In this document: positions 9,895 through 18,862 of the stretch, piece by piece
How the letters are laid out: each line of letters begins with the position of its first letter
Numbering within the stretch: position 1 is the first letter of the stretch
Origin: Alkalihalobacillus sp. LMS39
GTDB taxonomy: Bacteria; Bacillota; Bacilli; Bacillales; Bacillaceae_F
DNA: 64,000 bases
Direction of reading: 5' to 3'
Assembly (NCBI RefSeq): GCF_022812285.1
Contig: NZ_CP093300.1
Coordinates: 2,852,001-2,916,000 of the forward strand
The notes under the pieces: model-generated
What the model was told of the DNA's origin: nothing
What the model saw: the letters and a program-made list of their open reading frames with translations, nothing else
Database searches by the model: none
Position numbers and translations under genes: made by a program

Positions 9895-10485
9895 TTATTT
9901 GTTTTCTTCTTTTCTTTTTCCTTCTCGAAATACGATCGCACTGCGTTCGTATTCTACATCTTGTACGCCTAGTCGATAGTTGACAACCCTGGCAATGGCA
10001 AAAAAGTAATCTGAAAGACGGTTTAAATATTTTAATACAACCGGATTTGTATCACCCTCTCGTTGCAGTCTTGTTGCATATCGCTCTGCTCGTCTCGTAA
10101 TCGTTCGACAAACATGAATATTAGCTGCCGCTAATGAGCCTCCCGGTAAAATAAAGCGCTCAAGCTCTGGGGCTTCTTTAATATATTCATCAATTCTCGT
10201 TTCCAAAAATGTCACAATGTCTTCTTTTGCTTTGTATGGCCGTTTTTCAGTTTCTTTTACCATAGCTAAATCGCCACCACAATCAAATAATTCATGTTGT
10301 ATTTTTACTAACTCTTGACGGACATCAGGAAAAAGCGACCCATCTAACTGTGCAATAACGACACCTACAAATGAATTAAGTTCATCCGTCGTACCATAAG
10401 CAATCACTCTCGTATCATCCTTATCCAAACGACCACCAATTACGCTTGTTTTGCCTTCATCCCCTGTTCTCGTATACAATCTCAT
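9895..10485 (-). CDS. pduO: PduO-type ATP:cob(I)alamin adenosyltransferase
   Basis: A 196-residue enzyme that attaches the 5'-deoxyadenosyl group of ATP to cob(I)alamin or cobinamide. The N-terminal signature RLYTRTGDEGKTS (ATP-binding), VIAYGTTDELNSFVG and FILPGGSLAAANIHVCRTITRRAER (active-site helix with the conserved Arg and Glu) are intact. The length is normal. It is the last gene of the btuF-to-pduO operon, 12 bases after the preceding stop. B. subtilis YvqK is the family relative. In salvage, adenosylation precedes CobU action, so the gene completes the assimilation path encoded upstream. Confidence 0.93.
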   Translation of the reverse strand: MRLYTRTGDEGKTSVIGGRLDKDDTRVIAYGTTDELNSFVGVVIAQLDGSLFPDVRQELVKIQHELFDCGGDLAMVKETEKRPYKAKEDIVTFLETRIDEYIKEAPELERFILPGGSLAAANIHVCRTITRRAERYATRLQREGDTNPVVLKYLNRLSDYFFAIARVVNYRLGVQDVEYERSAIVFREGKRKEENK

Positions 10486-10497
10486 TTTTCATTCCTC

Positions 10498-10926
10498 CTA
10501 CGATTTAATCGTTTGTGATATTCCATACCAAATGACATCGACTCTGTCACAAACGTTAACAAGATCTTGATAAAACCATCCTACATAGTCACGCCATTTT
10601 CGATTCTCTGCTTCGATCGGTACGACTCCTTTTCCTACGTCTGACCCAATAATAATGAATTTGCGTGATTTTTCAACCGTTTCCCAAGCTTTCCAACGCT
10701 TCAGTTCTTCTTGAAGCTGCTGCCGTGTTGTTGACTGTATACAAGATCGAATAACATATTCTACGCCATTTACAATGACAACACCATGATCTGGTAGGAC
10801 GATACTTGAAAAGGAAACATGTTCATAACCATTATACCAATAAGTATCTTTACGATTTGTCAATTGATAGTGTTCTTTTGCCCATTTGCTTTTTCCGTTA
10901 AAGGCACCTCCTGTAATAAAGTGCAC
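10498..10926 (-). CDS. CobU/CobP-like P-loop protein, short second copy
   Basis: A 142-residue protein with a P-loop near the start (ITGGAFNGKSKW) and a C-terminal GSDVGKGVVPIEAENRKWRD segment, corresponding to the E-x-G-x-G-x-VP...R-x-x-RD motif of adenosylcobinamide kinase/guanylyltransferase. It is shorter than true CobU (about 180), and a full-length CobU lies in the same operon at 13.8-14.3 kb. The start is a GTG at 10926 with AAAGGAGGGG upstream; it lies inside cobC, giving a 67-base overlap. It may have divided or altered activity, for example kinase only. The function is inferred from the family and operon. Confidence 0.75.
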   Translation of the reverse strand: MHFITGGAFNGKSKWAKEHYQLTNRKDTYWYNGYEHVSFSSIVLPDHGVVIVNGVEYVIRSCIQSTTRQQLQEELKRWKAWETVEKSRKFIIIGSDVGKGVVPIEAENRKWRDYVGWFYQDLVNVCDRVDVIWYGISQTIKS

Positions 10927-11507
10927 CTTTTCCCCTCCTTTATGTTATGCCTTGAATCAATTAATGAATACCCGGATCCGTATGGAACCGACCAATTCCA
11001 AAATCCCTTTTGTATTGGAGCATACAACTCTAGTAATCCTCGTATCGTCCCCCCATGACAAACAACAACTATCGTTGAAACTGACTTTTCCTTACACCAT
11101 AAACTTATGGCTGTCCAGCTCGTTTTCAATCGTTGAATAAATTGGTCATAGCTTTCTCCCCCAGGTGGAGGCACTTTGAGTGGATTATCAAGCCATTGAC
11201 GATATAATGCTTCATGTTTTAACTCATCATAGCTTTTTTTGTCCCATTGTCCAAAGTGATACTCCCGTAATGAGGACATTGAATGTGTCAAACTTGAAGG
11301 AAAAAGAATGGCAGCGGTTTGCTTAGCACGAAGCAAGTCACTTGTTATGACAACATCAGGTTTCACTTTCATCAACTGAGCTTGTAAAGATAATTGTTTT
11401 CTCCCTCTTTCACTTAACATGTCATCGTTCCAACCGGAGTATCTTTTTTGCTCATTTAGTTCTGTCATACCATGACGAAGAAGTGTAATAGCCACACAGT
11501 CATCCAT
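10860..11507 (-). CDS. cobC: Histidine phosphatase, probable alpha-ribazole phosphatase
   Basis: A 215-residue phosphoglycerate-mutase-like phosphatase. The phospho-acceptor motif LLRHGMTELN (His12) and the second histidine in VVVCHGGTIRGLL are present, with RAKQTA between. In cobalamin synthesis CobC removes the phosphate from alpha-ribazole-5'-phosphate or adenosylcobalamin-5'-phosphate. The family is broad, so the assignment leans on position: it overlaps cobS by 43 bases and the cobU-like gene by 67 bases within the cobalamin operon. Confidence 0.8.
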   Translation of the reverse strand: MDDCVAITLLRHGMTELNEQKRYSGWNDDMLSERGRKQLSLQAQLMKVKPDVVITSDLLRAKQTAAILFPSSLTHSMSSLREYHFGQWDKKSYDELKHEALYRQWLDNPLKVPPPGGESYDQFIQRLKTSWTAISLWCKEKSVSTIVVVCHGGTIRGLLELYAPIQKGFWNWSVPYGSGYSLIDSRHNIKEGKRCTLLQEVPLTEKANGQKNTIN

Positions 11508-12262
11508 AACAATGTTTCTCCTCCTTCCGCACTCGCTCCAACCGTATCTCCTGTTATTCCATTAAATTGTACAGTTGCAATTCGAAGACTAATCCAGGTT
11601 AGCAGAATCGTCATCACGAACAGCACAAGCCAAATGATGAGAGTATGAGAATCAACAAAAAATAAAACAATGCCAAATATAACAATATACAAAAAATAGA
11701 CAATCGAATGCTTCTTTGTTAAAAAGCATTGAAACGAATAGGCAAGTCCTTCTTGTTTCGCCGGCTTCCCATAAAACAACTGCAACCCCATTAAAAGTTT
11801 CACAAAAAAAGGAATCGACAACATATAAAGCCATCCATTTGAAGTTGCTTCAAACACTTCATACATAAAGAAAAGACGCCAGCCAAGCAAAAAGATTACA
11901 GATAAGACAGCATACGCACCTACTCTAGAATCTTTTAATATGTTATGTTTTTTCTCTATATCTCGATGAGACCCTATTGCATCACTTACGTCCATCCATC
12001 CATCTAAATGTAGGCCACCTGTAAAAACAATAGAAACCGTAAAAAGAAAAACCGTTAAAAACAACACAGATGTTCCTGTCCATGTTTCAATCGTATAATA
12101 AAGGAACGCTAAAATCAGTCCAAGAAAAAGTCCAACAAGCGGGTACACGACAATTGAACCCCTTGCCCGGGATTCATCCCAAGGAACTTGTTTTTTAACA
12201 GGGAAAATGGTTAGAAACTGTAATGCTAATAAAAAGCCGTCAAACAATGAAATTTTTTTCAT
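11465..12262 (-). CDS. cobS: Adenosylcobinamide-GDP ribazoletransferase (cobalamin synthase)
   Basis: A 265-residue integral membrane enzyme joining adenosylcobinamide-GDP and alpha-ribazole to make adenosylcobalamin. Family motifs are visible: ALQFLTIFPV near the start, GGLHLDGWMDVSDA (metal-binding acidic motif), DSRVGAYA and FNGITGDTVGASAE. About six hydrophobic segments. The start is taken at ATG 12262 just after the cobQ stop (TAA then GGTG); a GTG at 12265 is adjacent. Overlaps cobC by 43 bases. Confidence 0.93.
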   Translation of the reverse strand: MKKISLFDGFLLALQFLTIFPVKKQVPWDESRARGSIVVYPLVGLFLGLILAFLYYTIETWTGTSVLFLTVFLFTVSIVFTGGLHLDGWMDVSDAIGSHRDIEKKHNILKDSRVGAYAVLSVIFLLGWRLFFMYEVFEATSNGWLYMLSIPFFVKLLMGLQLFYGKPAKQEGLAYSFQCFLTKKHSIVYFLYIVIFGIVLFFVDSHTLIIWLVLFVMTILLTWISLRIATVQFNGITGDTVGASAEGGETLLWMTVWLLHFFVMV

Positions 12263-12266
12263 CACC

Positions 12267-13763
12267 TTATTCCCATTCCTCTATCATTTTATAAAACGCT
12301 GTCATGTCTAGTGCTGCTTCCACTCGGTCAGCCAACTCATCATACACTTTCTCTCTTTCACTCATACTCCAGTGCACCGGCTTTCGCGCTTTTCCTTTTT
12401 TTTCGCGAATTCGATTTAACCATTCGTTTCTCCACTCATCATTATGGAACACATTATGAAAATACGTTCCTATAATTCTACCATTATCAATGTAAACCCC
12501 ATCTTGTTGCCCTTCTTTTGTATGTAAAAATGAATCACATGTATGTACGGTTGTTCCTAAATGAATTTCATAGCCCGCTATGACATTTGAGATTCCTTGA
12601 ACAGGATGTGTCAATACCCCTTCAGTTTGTACGGTTTTTTTCGTATCTAAAAAATACGTTTGTAATGGAGCAATACCAAGGCCTGCAATCACTTCTCCAA
12701 CATGCCCTGTGTCTGTCCCTAATTCATCAATTAATTGTTCTCCTAACATTTGATAGCCACCACATATCCCAACAATTGTTCCCCCATCACCTACATAGGC
12801 AATTATTTGCTTAGATAAGTTTGATTGCTTTAAAAAAAGTAAATCATTCATAGTACTTTTTGTTCCTGGAATAATAATCGCATCAGGCTTACCTAATGCT
12901 TCTGGGGTAGAAACAAAACGGATGTGAACATCATCTTCATAACGGAATGGTTCTAAATCCGTATAATTCGAAACATAAGGTAAATCGATCACAGCAATGT
13001 CCACGTCTTTTTCTTTTGCACGAACACTTGTAAACTGGTTTTTCATCGAAAGGGAATCTTCACCTTCGATTTTCATATTTTTCATATGAGGAAGAACCCC
13101 AAGAACTTTGACTCCGGTATACTCTTCTATCCATTGCCTACCAGATTCAAATAAACGTTCATCACCACGGAATTTATTAATAATAATGCCCTGTACCCGA
13201 CGACGGTGGATTTTTGGCAATAACGTCAATGTCCCTACAATACTTGCAAAGACCCCTCCACGATCGATATCAGCTACAAGGATGACAGGAACATTGGCGA
13301 TTTCAGCTACCTTCATATTTACAAGCTCCCGGTCATTTAAATTAACTTCAGCTGGGCTTCCTGCTCCTTCAATGACACATATTTGATAGTCTTTTTCTAG
13401 TTCAGCTAGAGCCATTTGAATCGTTTCAAGCCCCGTTTCATAAAATTGAGTACGATAATCTCTCCCTGATAATGTTTGATATCGCACTCCAAAACGAACG
13501 ATTTCAGAGACTTGATCACTTCTAGGTTTTAATAAAATAGGATTCATATTCACAGAAGCTGTCACCATTGCTGCTTCTGCTTGAATGCCTTGTGCTCTCC
13601 CTATTTCCTTCCCATCTATCGTCACATATGAATTATTTGACATGTTTTGTGATTTAAACGGTGTCACCCGCTTTCCTTGCCTTGCAAGAATGCGACAAAT
13701 GGCTGTACAAATGACACTTTTACCGACATCAGAAGCTGTTCCTTGAATCATCACACCTTTCAT
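12267..13763 (-). CDS. cobQ: Adenosylcobyric acid synthase (glutamine-hydrolysing)
   Basis: A 498-residue CobQ/CbiP protein that amidates adenosylcobyrinic acid a,c-diamide at four positions. The N-terminal ATP-binding domain carries GTASDVGKS (8-16); the C-terminal class I glutamine amidotransferase-like domain has its nucleophile C334 in [10 protein letters not shown]. The length is typical. It overlaps cobU by 4 bases. Odd point: no corrin-ring genes are in this operon, and salvage of cobinamide or cobyric acid would not need CobQ, so either partial corrinoids are taken up or the de novo genes lie elsewhere. Confidence 0.94.
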   Translation of the reverse strand: MKGVMIQGTASDVGKSVICTAICRILARQGKRVTPFKSQNMSNNSYVTIDGKEIGRAQGIQAEAAMVTASVNMNPILLKPRSDQVSEIVRFGVRYQTLSGRDYRTQFYETGLETIQMALAELEKDYQICVIEGAGSPAEVNLNDRELVNMKVAEIANVPVILVADIDRGGVFASIVGTLTLLPKIHRRRVQGIIINKFRGDERLFESGRQWIEEYTGVKVLGVLPHMKNMKIEGEDSLSMKNQFTSVRAKEKDVDIAVIDLPYVSNYTDLEPFRYEDDVHIRFVSTPEALGKPDAIIIPGTKSTMNDLLFLKQSNLSKQIIAYVGDGGTIVGICGGYQMLGEQLIDELGTDTGHVGEVIAGLGIAPLQTYFLDTKKTVQTEGVLTHPVQGISNVIAGYEIHLGTTVHTCDSFLHTKEGQQDGVYIDNGRIIGTYFHNVFHNDEWRNEWLNRIREKKGKARKPVHWSMSEREKVYDELADRVEAALDMTAFYKMIEEWE

Positions 13764-14320
13764 GTTTCCTTTCCTCCTTTTTTCCAGATTGGCAATCCAT
13801 TTTCAATGACAATCGCTTCGTCACAGTGCTCAACAATCGCTTGATGAACCTTACCTAACATCCGCTTGTAATAAAATGTCCCCTCATCTTCAGACGGGAT
13901 ACCATGTAATAATTCATTCGAAACGAGAAGGCAATGAATCGGGAGTTGCTGAAGTTGTTGAATCGTTGATGTCACTTTCTCATAAACCGCTGTTTGAAAG
14001 AATGGATGCTTCCATGAAGTAGCATTGATAAACAATTCGTTTGCAAGCCATGTTGTGATACAATCCAACAACACGATATGACCACATTGAAATTGTGTAA
14101 AGACTTGCTCTATATTATATGGAACCTCATGGGTTATGCAAAATGGAAACTGTTTTTCTCTTTGTGCAATATGAAGTTGTTTTCGCCATTCCATTTCTTC
14201 ATCAAACACTTGACTAGTTGCAATATAATGAACAACTTGATTTCCGGCAAGTGCTTTGGCATACGTTTCAGCAAATTGACTTTTCCCACATCTGACCCCA
14301 CCTGTTATCAAAATTAACAT
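13760..14320 (-). CDS. cobU: Adenosylcobinamide kinase / adenosylcobinamide-phosphate guanylyltransferase
   Basis: A 186-residue bifunctional enzyme with the Walker A loop [14 protein letters not shown] at the N-terminus and the family segments [15 protein letters not shown] (region of the guanylylated histidine), [15 protein letters not shown] and [17 protein letters not shown]. It phosphorylates adenosylcobinamide and then transfers GMP from GTP to give AdoCbi-GDP, the substrate of CobS. Overlaps cobD by 7 bases and cobQ by 4. This is the complete CobU of the cluster, beside a shorter paralogue near 10.5-10.9 kb. Confidence 0.93.
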   Translation of the reverse strand: MLILITGGVRCGKSQFAETYAKALAGNQVVHYIATSQVFDEEMEWRKQLHIAQREKQFPFCITHEVPYNIEQVFTQFQCGHIVLLDCITTWLANELFINATSWKHPFFQTAVYEKVTSTIQQLQQLPIHCLLVSNELLHGIPSEDEGTFYYKRMLGKVHQAIVEHCDEAIVIENGLPIWKKGGKET

Positions 14321-15396
14321 TTTGCCTTCCAGCTTTCTAACACTTTTAATAGTTTGTCATTCTCCTCTTGTTCTTTTACTGCTAGGCGAATATATTTTCC
14401 TTCTAACCCACGAAAATTATATGTATGTCTAGGGATGATACGATGTTCAATTAAATACGTAAGCAAAGGCAACAAATCTCGATCGCCACTTTTTTCCTTT
14501 AGTAAATAATAATTCACACTAGAAAAGGAAATCGAATACTCAAGTTCTTCCAATTTTCTTTTCAGTTGGTTTCTTTCTTCTGCTATATAGTGTGCTGTGT
14601 TATGAGCAAATTGTAGATCGAGCAAACAACGACTGCCAATTTGTTGTGCTAACTGATTTGTATTCCATGAATGCTGCCACCTCGTTAACGAGGAAACTAG
14701 TTTCTCTGAACCTATGGCATACCCTAACCTTAACCCAGCAATCGCATACATTTTTGTGACAGAACGAAGCACTACAAGATTATCATATTGATGTACAAGT
14801 GGCACGACGGACTCTTGATGTATGCTAAAATCAAAAAAAGCTTCATCAATGACAACAACAACATTTGCAAGCTGAGCTTCTTTTATAATCTTTTCTAACC
14901 GTTCTTTTGGATATTGAACCCCTGTTGGATTATTCGGATTACAAATAAAAAGAAGATCACTCGATTCGAGCTTCTCATGAATCAAATCCGGTTGTAATTC
15001 CCAATTTGTATCAGGTGAAAGTGTAACAGAATCAACATGACATAAGTAAGTTTCACAGGCTTGTCGGTACTCACTGAACGTAGGCTCCACAATTAGCACA
15101 TGTTTTTCTCGAAATCTGTTTGCAAGTAAAAAAATGATTTCAGCCGCACCGTTGCCAACAACGACTTGGTTACGCTCAACACCGTTTTGTTTTGCAACAG
15201 TCTCTTTTACGACCATTGCTTTTGGGTCGGGGTATTTTTCTATTTCACTAAAATATGAAAGCCAGTTTTCTTTTATAAAGGAAGGTGGTCCAAGCGGATT
15301 TGTGTTCACACTAAAATCAATCGAACCTTCTTTCATCTGTAAGCCAAGTGCTTCAACAAAATATGTCGGGTTAGCCCCATGTTCTGGCAATTGCAT
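14314..15396 (-). CDS. cobD: L-threonine-O-3-phosphate decarboxylase, PLP-dependent
   Basis: A class I/II aminotransferase-fold protein of about 360 residues. The PLP lysine is in SVTKMYAIAGLRLGY, the conserved NPNNPTG loop is in FICNPNNPTGVQYP, and DEAFFDF holds the PLP aspartate. It makes (R)-1-amino-2-propanol phosphate, the linker of the nucleotide loop, for CbiB. Histidinol-phosphate aminotransferase is the close relative, but the operon position between cbiB and cobU favours CobD. The ATG at 15396 has GGAGG 8 bases before it; a GTG at 15405 would overlap the ribosome site. Overlaps cbiB by 26 bases. Confidence 0.9.
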   Translation of the reverse strand: MQLPEHGANPTYFVEALGLQMKEGSIDFSVNTNPLGPPSFIKENWLSYFSEIEKYPDPKAMVVKETVAKQNGVERNQVVVGNGAAEIIFLLANRFREKHVLIVEPTFSEYRQACETYLCHVDSVTLSPDTNWELQPDLIHEKLESSDLLFICNPNNPTGVQYPKERLEKIIKEAQLANVVVVIDEAFFDFSIHQESVVPLVHQYDNLVVLRSVTKMYAIAGLRLGYAIGSEKLVSSLTRWQHSWNTNQLAQQIGSRCLLDLQFAHNTAHYIAEERNQLKRKLEELEYSISFSSVNYYLLKEKSGDRDLLPLLTYLIEHRIIPRHTYNFRGLEGKYIRLAVKEQEENDKLLKVLESWKAKC

Positions 15397-16339
15397 AGCT
15401 GACACCTCCTATTACCCATAAAAACAACAAAAACGCAAAACAAGTTCGAGCCATAATTTTTACGGTTTGTGTTATATGTTCTTTTTTCAGTTCAACTTTT
15501 TTTCTTCCCATAAGAGCACGGTTGGATACAATCCCTTGATATGTATTTCTTCCCCCTAATTGAACACCTAAAAGTGCAGCTACAGCCGCTTCTCCCCAAC
15601 CACTATTAGGGCTTGGATGTTTTTTCGCATCTGTCACCAGAATGTTTACACTTTCTTTTTTCGAATGAATCGAAGAGTGGTTGACAATAATCATTATCAA
15701 ACCCGTGATTCGACTTGGAATCCAGTTGACGAGGTCGTCACATTTTGCTGAAGCCCAACCAAAGCGTCCAAAGCGGTCATTGTTATACCCAACCATAGAA
15801 TCACACGTATTAATGGCACGGTATAAAAACGCTAGCGGTGCTCCGCCTAGAAGTGCATAAAACAAAGGGGCTGTAATCCCATCGCTCGTATTTTCAGCAA
15901 CGGTTTCAACTGTCCCTCGAACGATATCTCCTTCTTGTAAAGAAGCTGTATCTCTACCGACAATATAAGATAACTTCAATCGAGCTTCTGTCACATTGCC
16001 AGTTTGTAACGGCTCGTACACTTCCATTGCTGCATCTTTTAAACTTTTTTGAGCAATCGCATAAAAAATAATCATCGCTTCCATAACAATTCCGAAAAAG
16101 GGGTGGATGAGATAAGCTCCTACGACTATTGACATTGTTATAATAAAGACTATTGCTAGAATAAAAACAAGAAAAAAAACACCTTTGCTCCTCTTGTATT
16201 TCCCTTTATTTACTTTGTTCTCAACAACTGAAATTAGTTTTCCAACCCAAACAACAGGATGAGGCAACCATCTCGGATCCCCGATTACACGGTCTAATAT
16301 AAAGGCTAACGATAAGGCAAGGAGATGGTTAACGATCAT
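15371..16339 (-). CDS. cbiB: Adenosylcobinamide-phosphate synthase
   Basis: A 322-residue membrane protein that condenses adenosylcobyric acid with aminopropanol (phosphate). Family motifs: FILDRVIGDPRWLPHPVVWVGK near the start, VGRDTASLQEGDIVRGTVETVAENTSDG with PLFYALLGGAP, and the C-terminal NSGWGEAAVAALLGVQLGGRN. About five membrane segments. It overlaps the btuD-cbiZ gene by 4 bases. Called CobD in aerobic-pathway naming. Confidence 0.94.
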   Translation of the reverse strand: MIVNHLLALSLAFILDRVIGDPRWLPHPVVWVGKLISVVENKVNKGKYKRSKGVFFLVFILAIVFIITMSIVVGAYLIHPFFGIVMEAMIIFYAIAQKSLKDAAMEVYEPLQTGNVTEARLKLSYIVGRDTASLQEGDIVRGTVETVAENTSDGITAPLFYALLGGAPLAFLYRAINTCDSMVGYNNDRFGRFGWASAKCDDLVNWIPSRITGLIMIIVNHSSIHSKKESVNILVTDAKKHPSPNSGWGEAAVAALLGVQLGGRNTYQGIVSNRALMGRKKVELKKEHITQTVKIMARTCFAFLLFLWVIGGVSYAIARTWG

Positions 16340-17796
16340 AACGTAGACCTTCTTTCTATATTTTTCCGAATCGCTTTCACCGTCGCAGCATAAACCGTTC
16401 GTCCAATCGCACTTCCTATCGTTGTAATAGACCCTGCATAAGGATAGGATGTTTTCGTTTGAGTTGATGCAATGACAATGCTGTCTGTTGACGTCCCTGT
16501 TGCCATTGTATTTGTTGTTACATCAAGCACATTTTCATCATGCAACGCTCTTGTTTTCGCTTCTGTTGCTACAACTAGCGCTTGGACAAATGCCGCGTCT
16601 GTGAACTCTCCTTCTAATAACACCCACGTATTAATCGTTCCTATTGAATGATTTCTCCTAGTCGCTCCCGCCGTGACATCAACAGCATTTGATAAACCTG
16701 CTGTAATGATAACGAGGAGGGAGACATCCTCATCTTCAACTTTTTCAACACAAACATCTTCGAGAATCGCTGCTGTCATCATTCCATTTGTTTCTTCATG
16801 ATTTATCCCTCTTTGTTCTAAAAAGGAAATAAACTCTTTTTGGGCATCATCACAATTATAGTTTTTATCAACATGGCGATTAACAAATGTTTTTTTCCAA
16901 CCGAAGCCTGAACCAATAACAGAGGAGGCTAAAGTTTTAAAGGCTGTTTTGCTTTCGATTTTAATCCATTCATTTGTACAAACAATATCCAATTCACGAA
17001 AAGGAGATGAAGGTCTCATTTGATTCGGAAGCAATGTAATTAATGGTGTCGGAATGGTTGGATGCTCATTTCGACGAAGTGATGTGTTGTATATGTCTAT
17101 TAATCGTTGTTCACTAAGCGCTTGATATGGACGGTCAATTGTGCTTACTTCGCCACTATCTAACAACATCACACGATCACAATAAAGAGCAGCAATGTTT
17201 AAGTCATGTAAAATCGCGATAACCGTTAGCCCTTTTTCTTCCGTCCATTTCTTTAATGTATCAAGTAATTGTAATTGGTGAGAAATATCTAAATGATTTG
17301 TCGGTTCATCAAGTAACAATAAATCTGGTTGTTGTGCTAATGCTCTGGCTAACATAACACGCTGACGCTCTCCTCCACTTAAAGATAGCAATGTTTTGTC
17401 TTTAAACTGATAGACATCGGTTTGTTTTAATGATTCGACAACAATTTGGTCATCCTCTTTCGTTGTCATATGGAATAACCCTTTTTGATAAGGATATCTT
17501 CCTAATCGTACAACTTCCTCTACCGTATAGGAAAAAGAAGTTGTGGTGTCTTGGGGCAAAACAGCGATAATTTTGGCTTTTTCTTTTGTGGAATACGACT
17601 CGATCGGTTTTTCATGTAATGAGATTTCTCCTTTTGTCATTGGAACTGTTCCTGTCAACATTTTTAATAATGTCGTTTTCCCACTACCATTTGGTCCAAT
17701 CACCCCAAAAATTTCCCCTTTTTCCACTTTAAAGGAAACATCCTTTATGATGGGCTTGTCGTTATACCCTCCTGACACACCAAAAACATGTAACAT
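16336..17796 (-). CDS. btuD-cbiZ: Corrinoid ABC transporter ATPase fused to CbiZ amidohydrolase
   Basis: A 486-residue two-domain protein. Residues 1-255 are a FecE/BtuD-type ATPase with Walker A GPNGSGKTT, signature LSGGERQR and Walker B LLLLDEPTNH. Residues about 260-480 are an adenosylcobinamide amidohydrolase (CbiZ) domain with SSVIGSGFGWKK, TAGLSNAVDVTAGA and the late NTMATGTSTDS segment. CbiZ removes the aminopropanol tail of (pseudo)cobinamides to give cobyric acid, which CbiB can then rebuild. Similar fusions are known in Bacillus. The fusion couples import energy to remodelling of imported corrinoids. It sits directly after btuC. Confidence 0.93.
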   Translation of the reverse strand: MLHVFGVSGGYNDKPIIKDVSFKVEKGEIFGVIGPNGSGKTTLLKMLTGTVPMTKGEISLHEKPIESYSTKEKAKIIAVLPQDTTTSFSYTVEEVVRLGRYPYQKGLFHMTTKEDDQIVVESLKQTDVYQFKDKTLLSLSGGERQRVMLARALAQQPDLLLLDEPTNHLDISHQLQLLDTLKKWTEEKGLTVIAILHDLNIAALYCDRVMLLDSGEVSTIDRPYQALSEQRLIDIYNTSLRRNEHPTIPTPLITLLPNQMRPSSPFRELDIVCTNEWIKIESKTAFKTLASSVIGSGFGWKKTFVNRHVDKNYNCDDAQKEFISFLEQRGINHEETNGMMTAAILEDVCVEKVEDEDVSLLVIITAGLSNAVDVTAGATRRNHSIGTINTWVLLEGEFTDAAFVQALVVATEAKTRALHDENVLDVTTNTMATGTSTDSIVIASTQTKTSYPYAGSITTIGSAIGRTVYAATVKAIRKNIERRSTL

Positions 17797-17806
17797 ATGA
17801 CTCCTC

Positions 17807-18862
17807 CTATAACCGATGACGTTGACGAATTAATATAATTGCAAACACCGGGCCACCAATTAATGCAGTAATAACTCCTATCGGTAATTCTGTTGGTGCA
17901 ATAATTGTTCTTGCAATTAAATCTGTTAACACTAAAAACCCACCACCCATAATCATGGAAAGCGGCAATAAATGGCGATGATCAGGTCCCCATAATAATC
18001 TTGTAATGTGAGGGACAACTAACCCAACAAAGCCTATCGTTCCAGAAACAGCGACCGCTGCTCCTGTAACAAGTGAAGCCCCAAGTAAAATGATTAATTT
18101 TCTCTTTTGAATATTAACACCTAAATTTTTTGCTGTTTCTTCACCGAAAGCAAGTGCATTTAATTCCTTTGTGTTACACATTAAAAGGAGAAAACCAATA
18201 AGAAAAAAAGGTAAAATCAAATAAACGTAATTCCAGCCTCTCATTGCTACACTGCCTAATAACCAACTAATAATTTGCCGCAACTCATCACCGGTTAATG
18301 CAATCATCAATGAAATAAGCGACCCTAAAAAAGAACTTGTAATAATCCCAACTAAAATAATGGTTTCCGCTGCCATTGATTTATGTAATGCCCGAGCAAA
18401 TCCGATAACTAGAAATAACGTTACAAACCCGCATACTATACTTATAAAAGGTAATGTAAACGCCCCTACAACCGGAAGACTAATACCTAAAAATAAAACT
18501 AAGACAGCTCCAACCGCAGCCCCTGAGGACACACCGAGTGTATAAGGGTCAGCTAAAGGATTTTTTAATAGTCCTTGAAAGGCAGCACCAGCCAAAGCTA
18601 AACAAGCCCCGACTAGCATAGCTAACACAACTCTAGGAAAGCGTATGCTCATGATTATATTCGTGTACATCGGGTCAATATCAATATGTAAAGGGAGTTG
18701 TAACCACTCCGTTAAAAGAACTGCAATGATAGTAGAAAAGGGAATCGAAAGACTCCCTTTAGAAATGCCAAGTAATAAGCTAAAGCACAAAAATAAAATT
18801 GCGCTTATATAGGCGATAGATTTATGTTTAGTTAAAAACCTCTGGATAAATAAACTTTGCAA
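17807..18862 (-). CDS. btuC: Corrinoid (vitamin B12) ABC transporter permease
   Basis: A FecCD/BtuC-family permease of about 351 residues with nine to ten membrane spans. Family landmarks: VLAMLVGACLALAGAAFQGLLKNPLADPYTLGVSSGAA and GTIGFVGLVVPHI with LPLSMIMGG. I place the start at TTG 18862, preceded by AAGGAG with 9-base spacing, inside the end of btuF (35-base overlap). An ATG at 18925 would add 21 non-hydrophobic residues with a weak ribosome site. Substrate assignment rests on the B12 riboswitch and operon. Confidence 0.88.
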   Translation of the reverse strand: MQSLFIQRFLTKHKSIAYISAILFLCFSLLLGISKGSLSIPFSTIIAVLLTEWLQLPLHIDIDPMYTNIIMSIRFPRVVLAMLVGACLALAGAAFQGLLKNPLADPYTLGVSSGAAVGAVLVLFLGISLPVVGAFTLPFISIVCGFVTLFLVIGFARALHKSMAAETIILVGIITSSFLGSLISLMIALTGDELRQIISWLLGSVAMRGWNYVYLILPFFLIGFLLLMCNTKELNALAFGEETAKNLGVNIQKRKLIILLGASLVTGAAVAVSGTIGFVGLVVPHITRLLWGPDHRHLLPLSMIMGGGFLVLTDLIARTIIAPTELPIGVITALIGGPVFAIILIRQRHRL

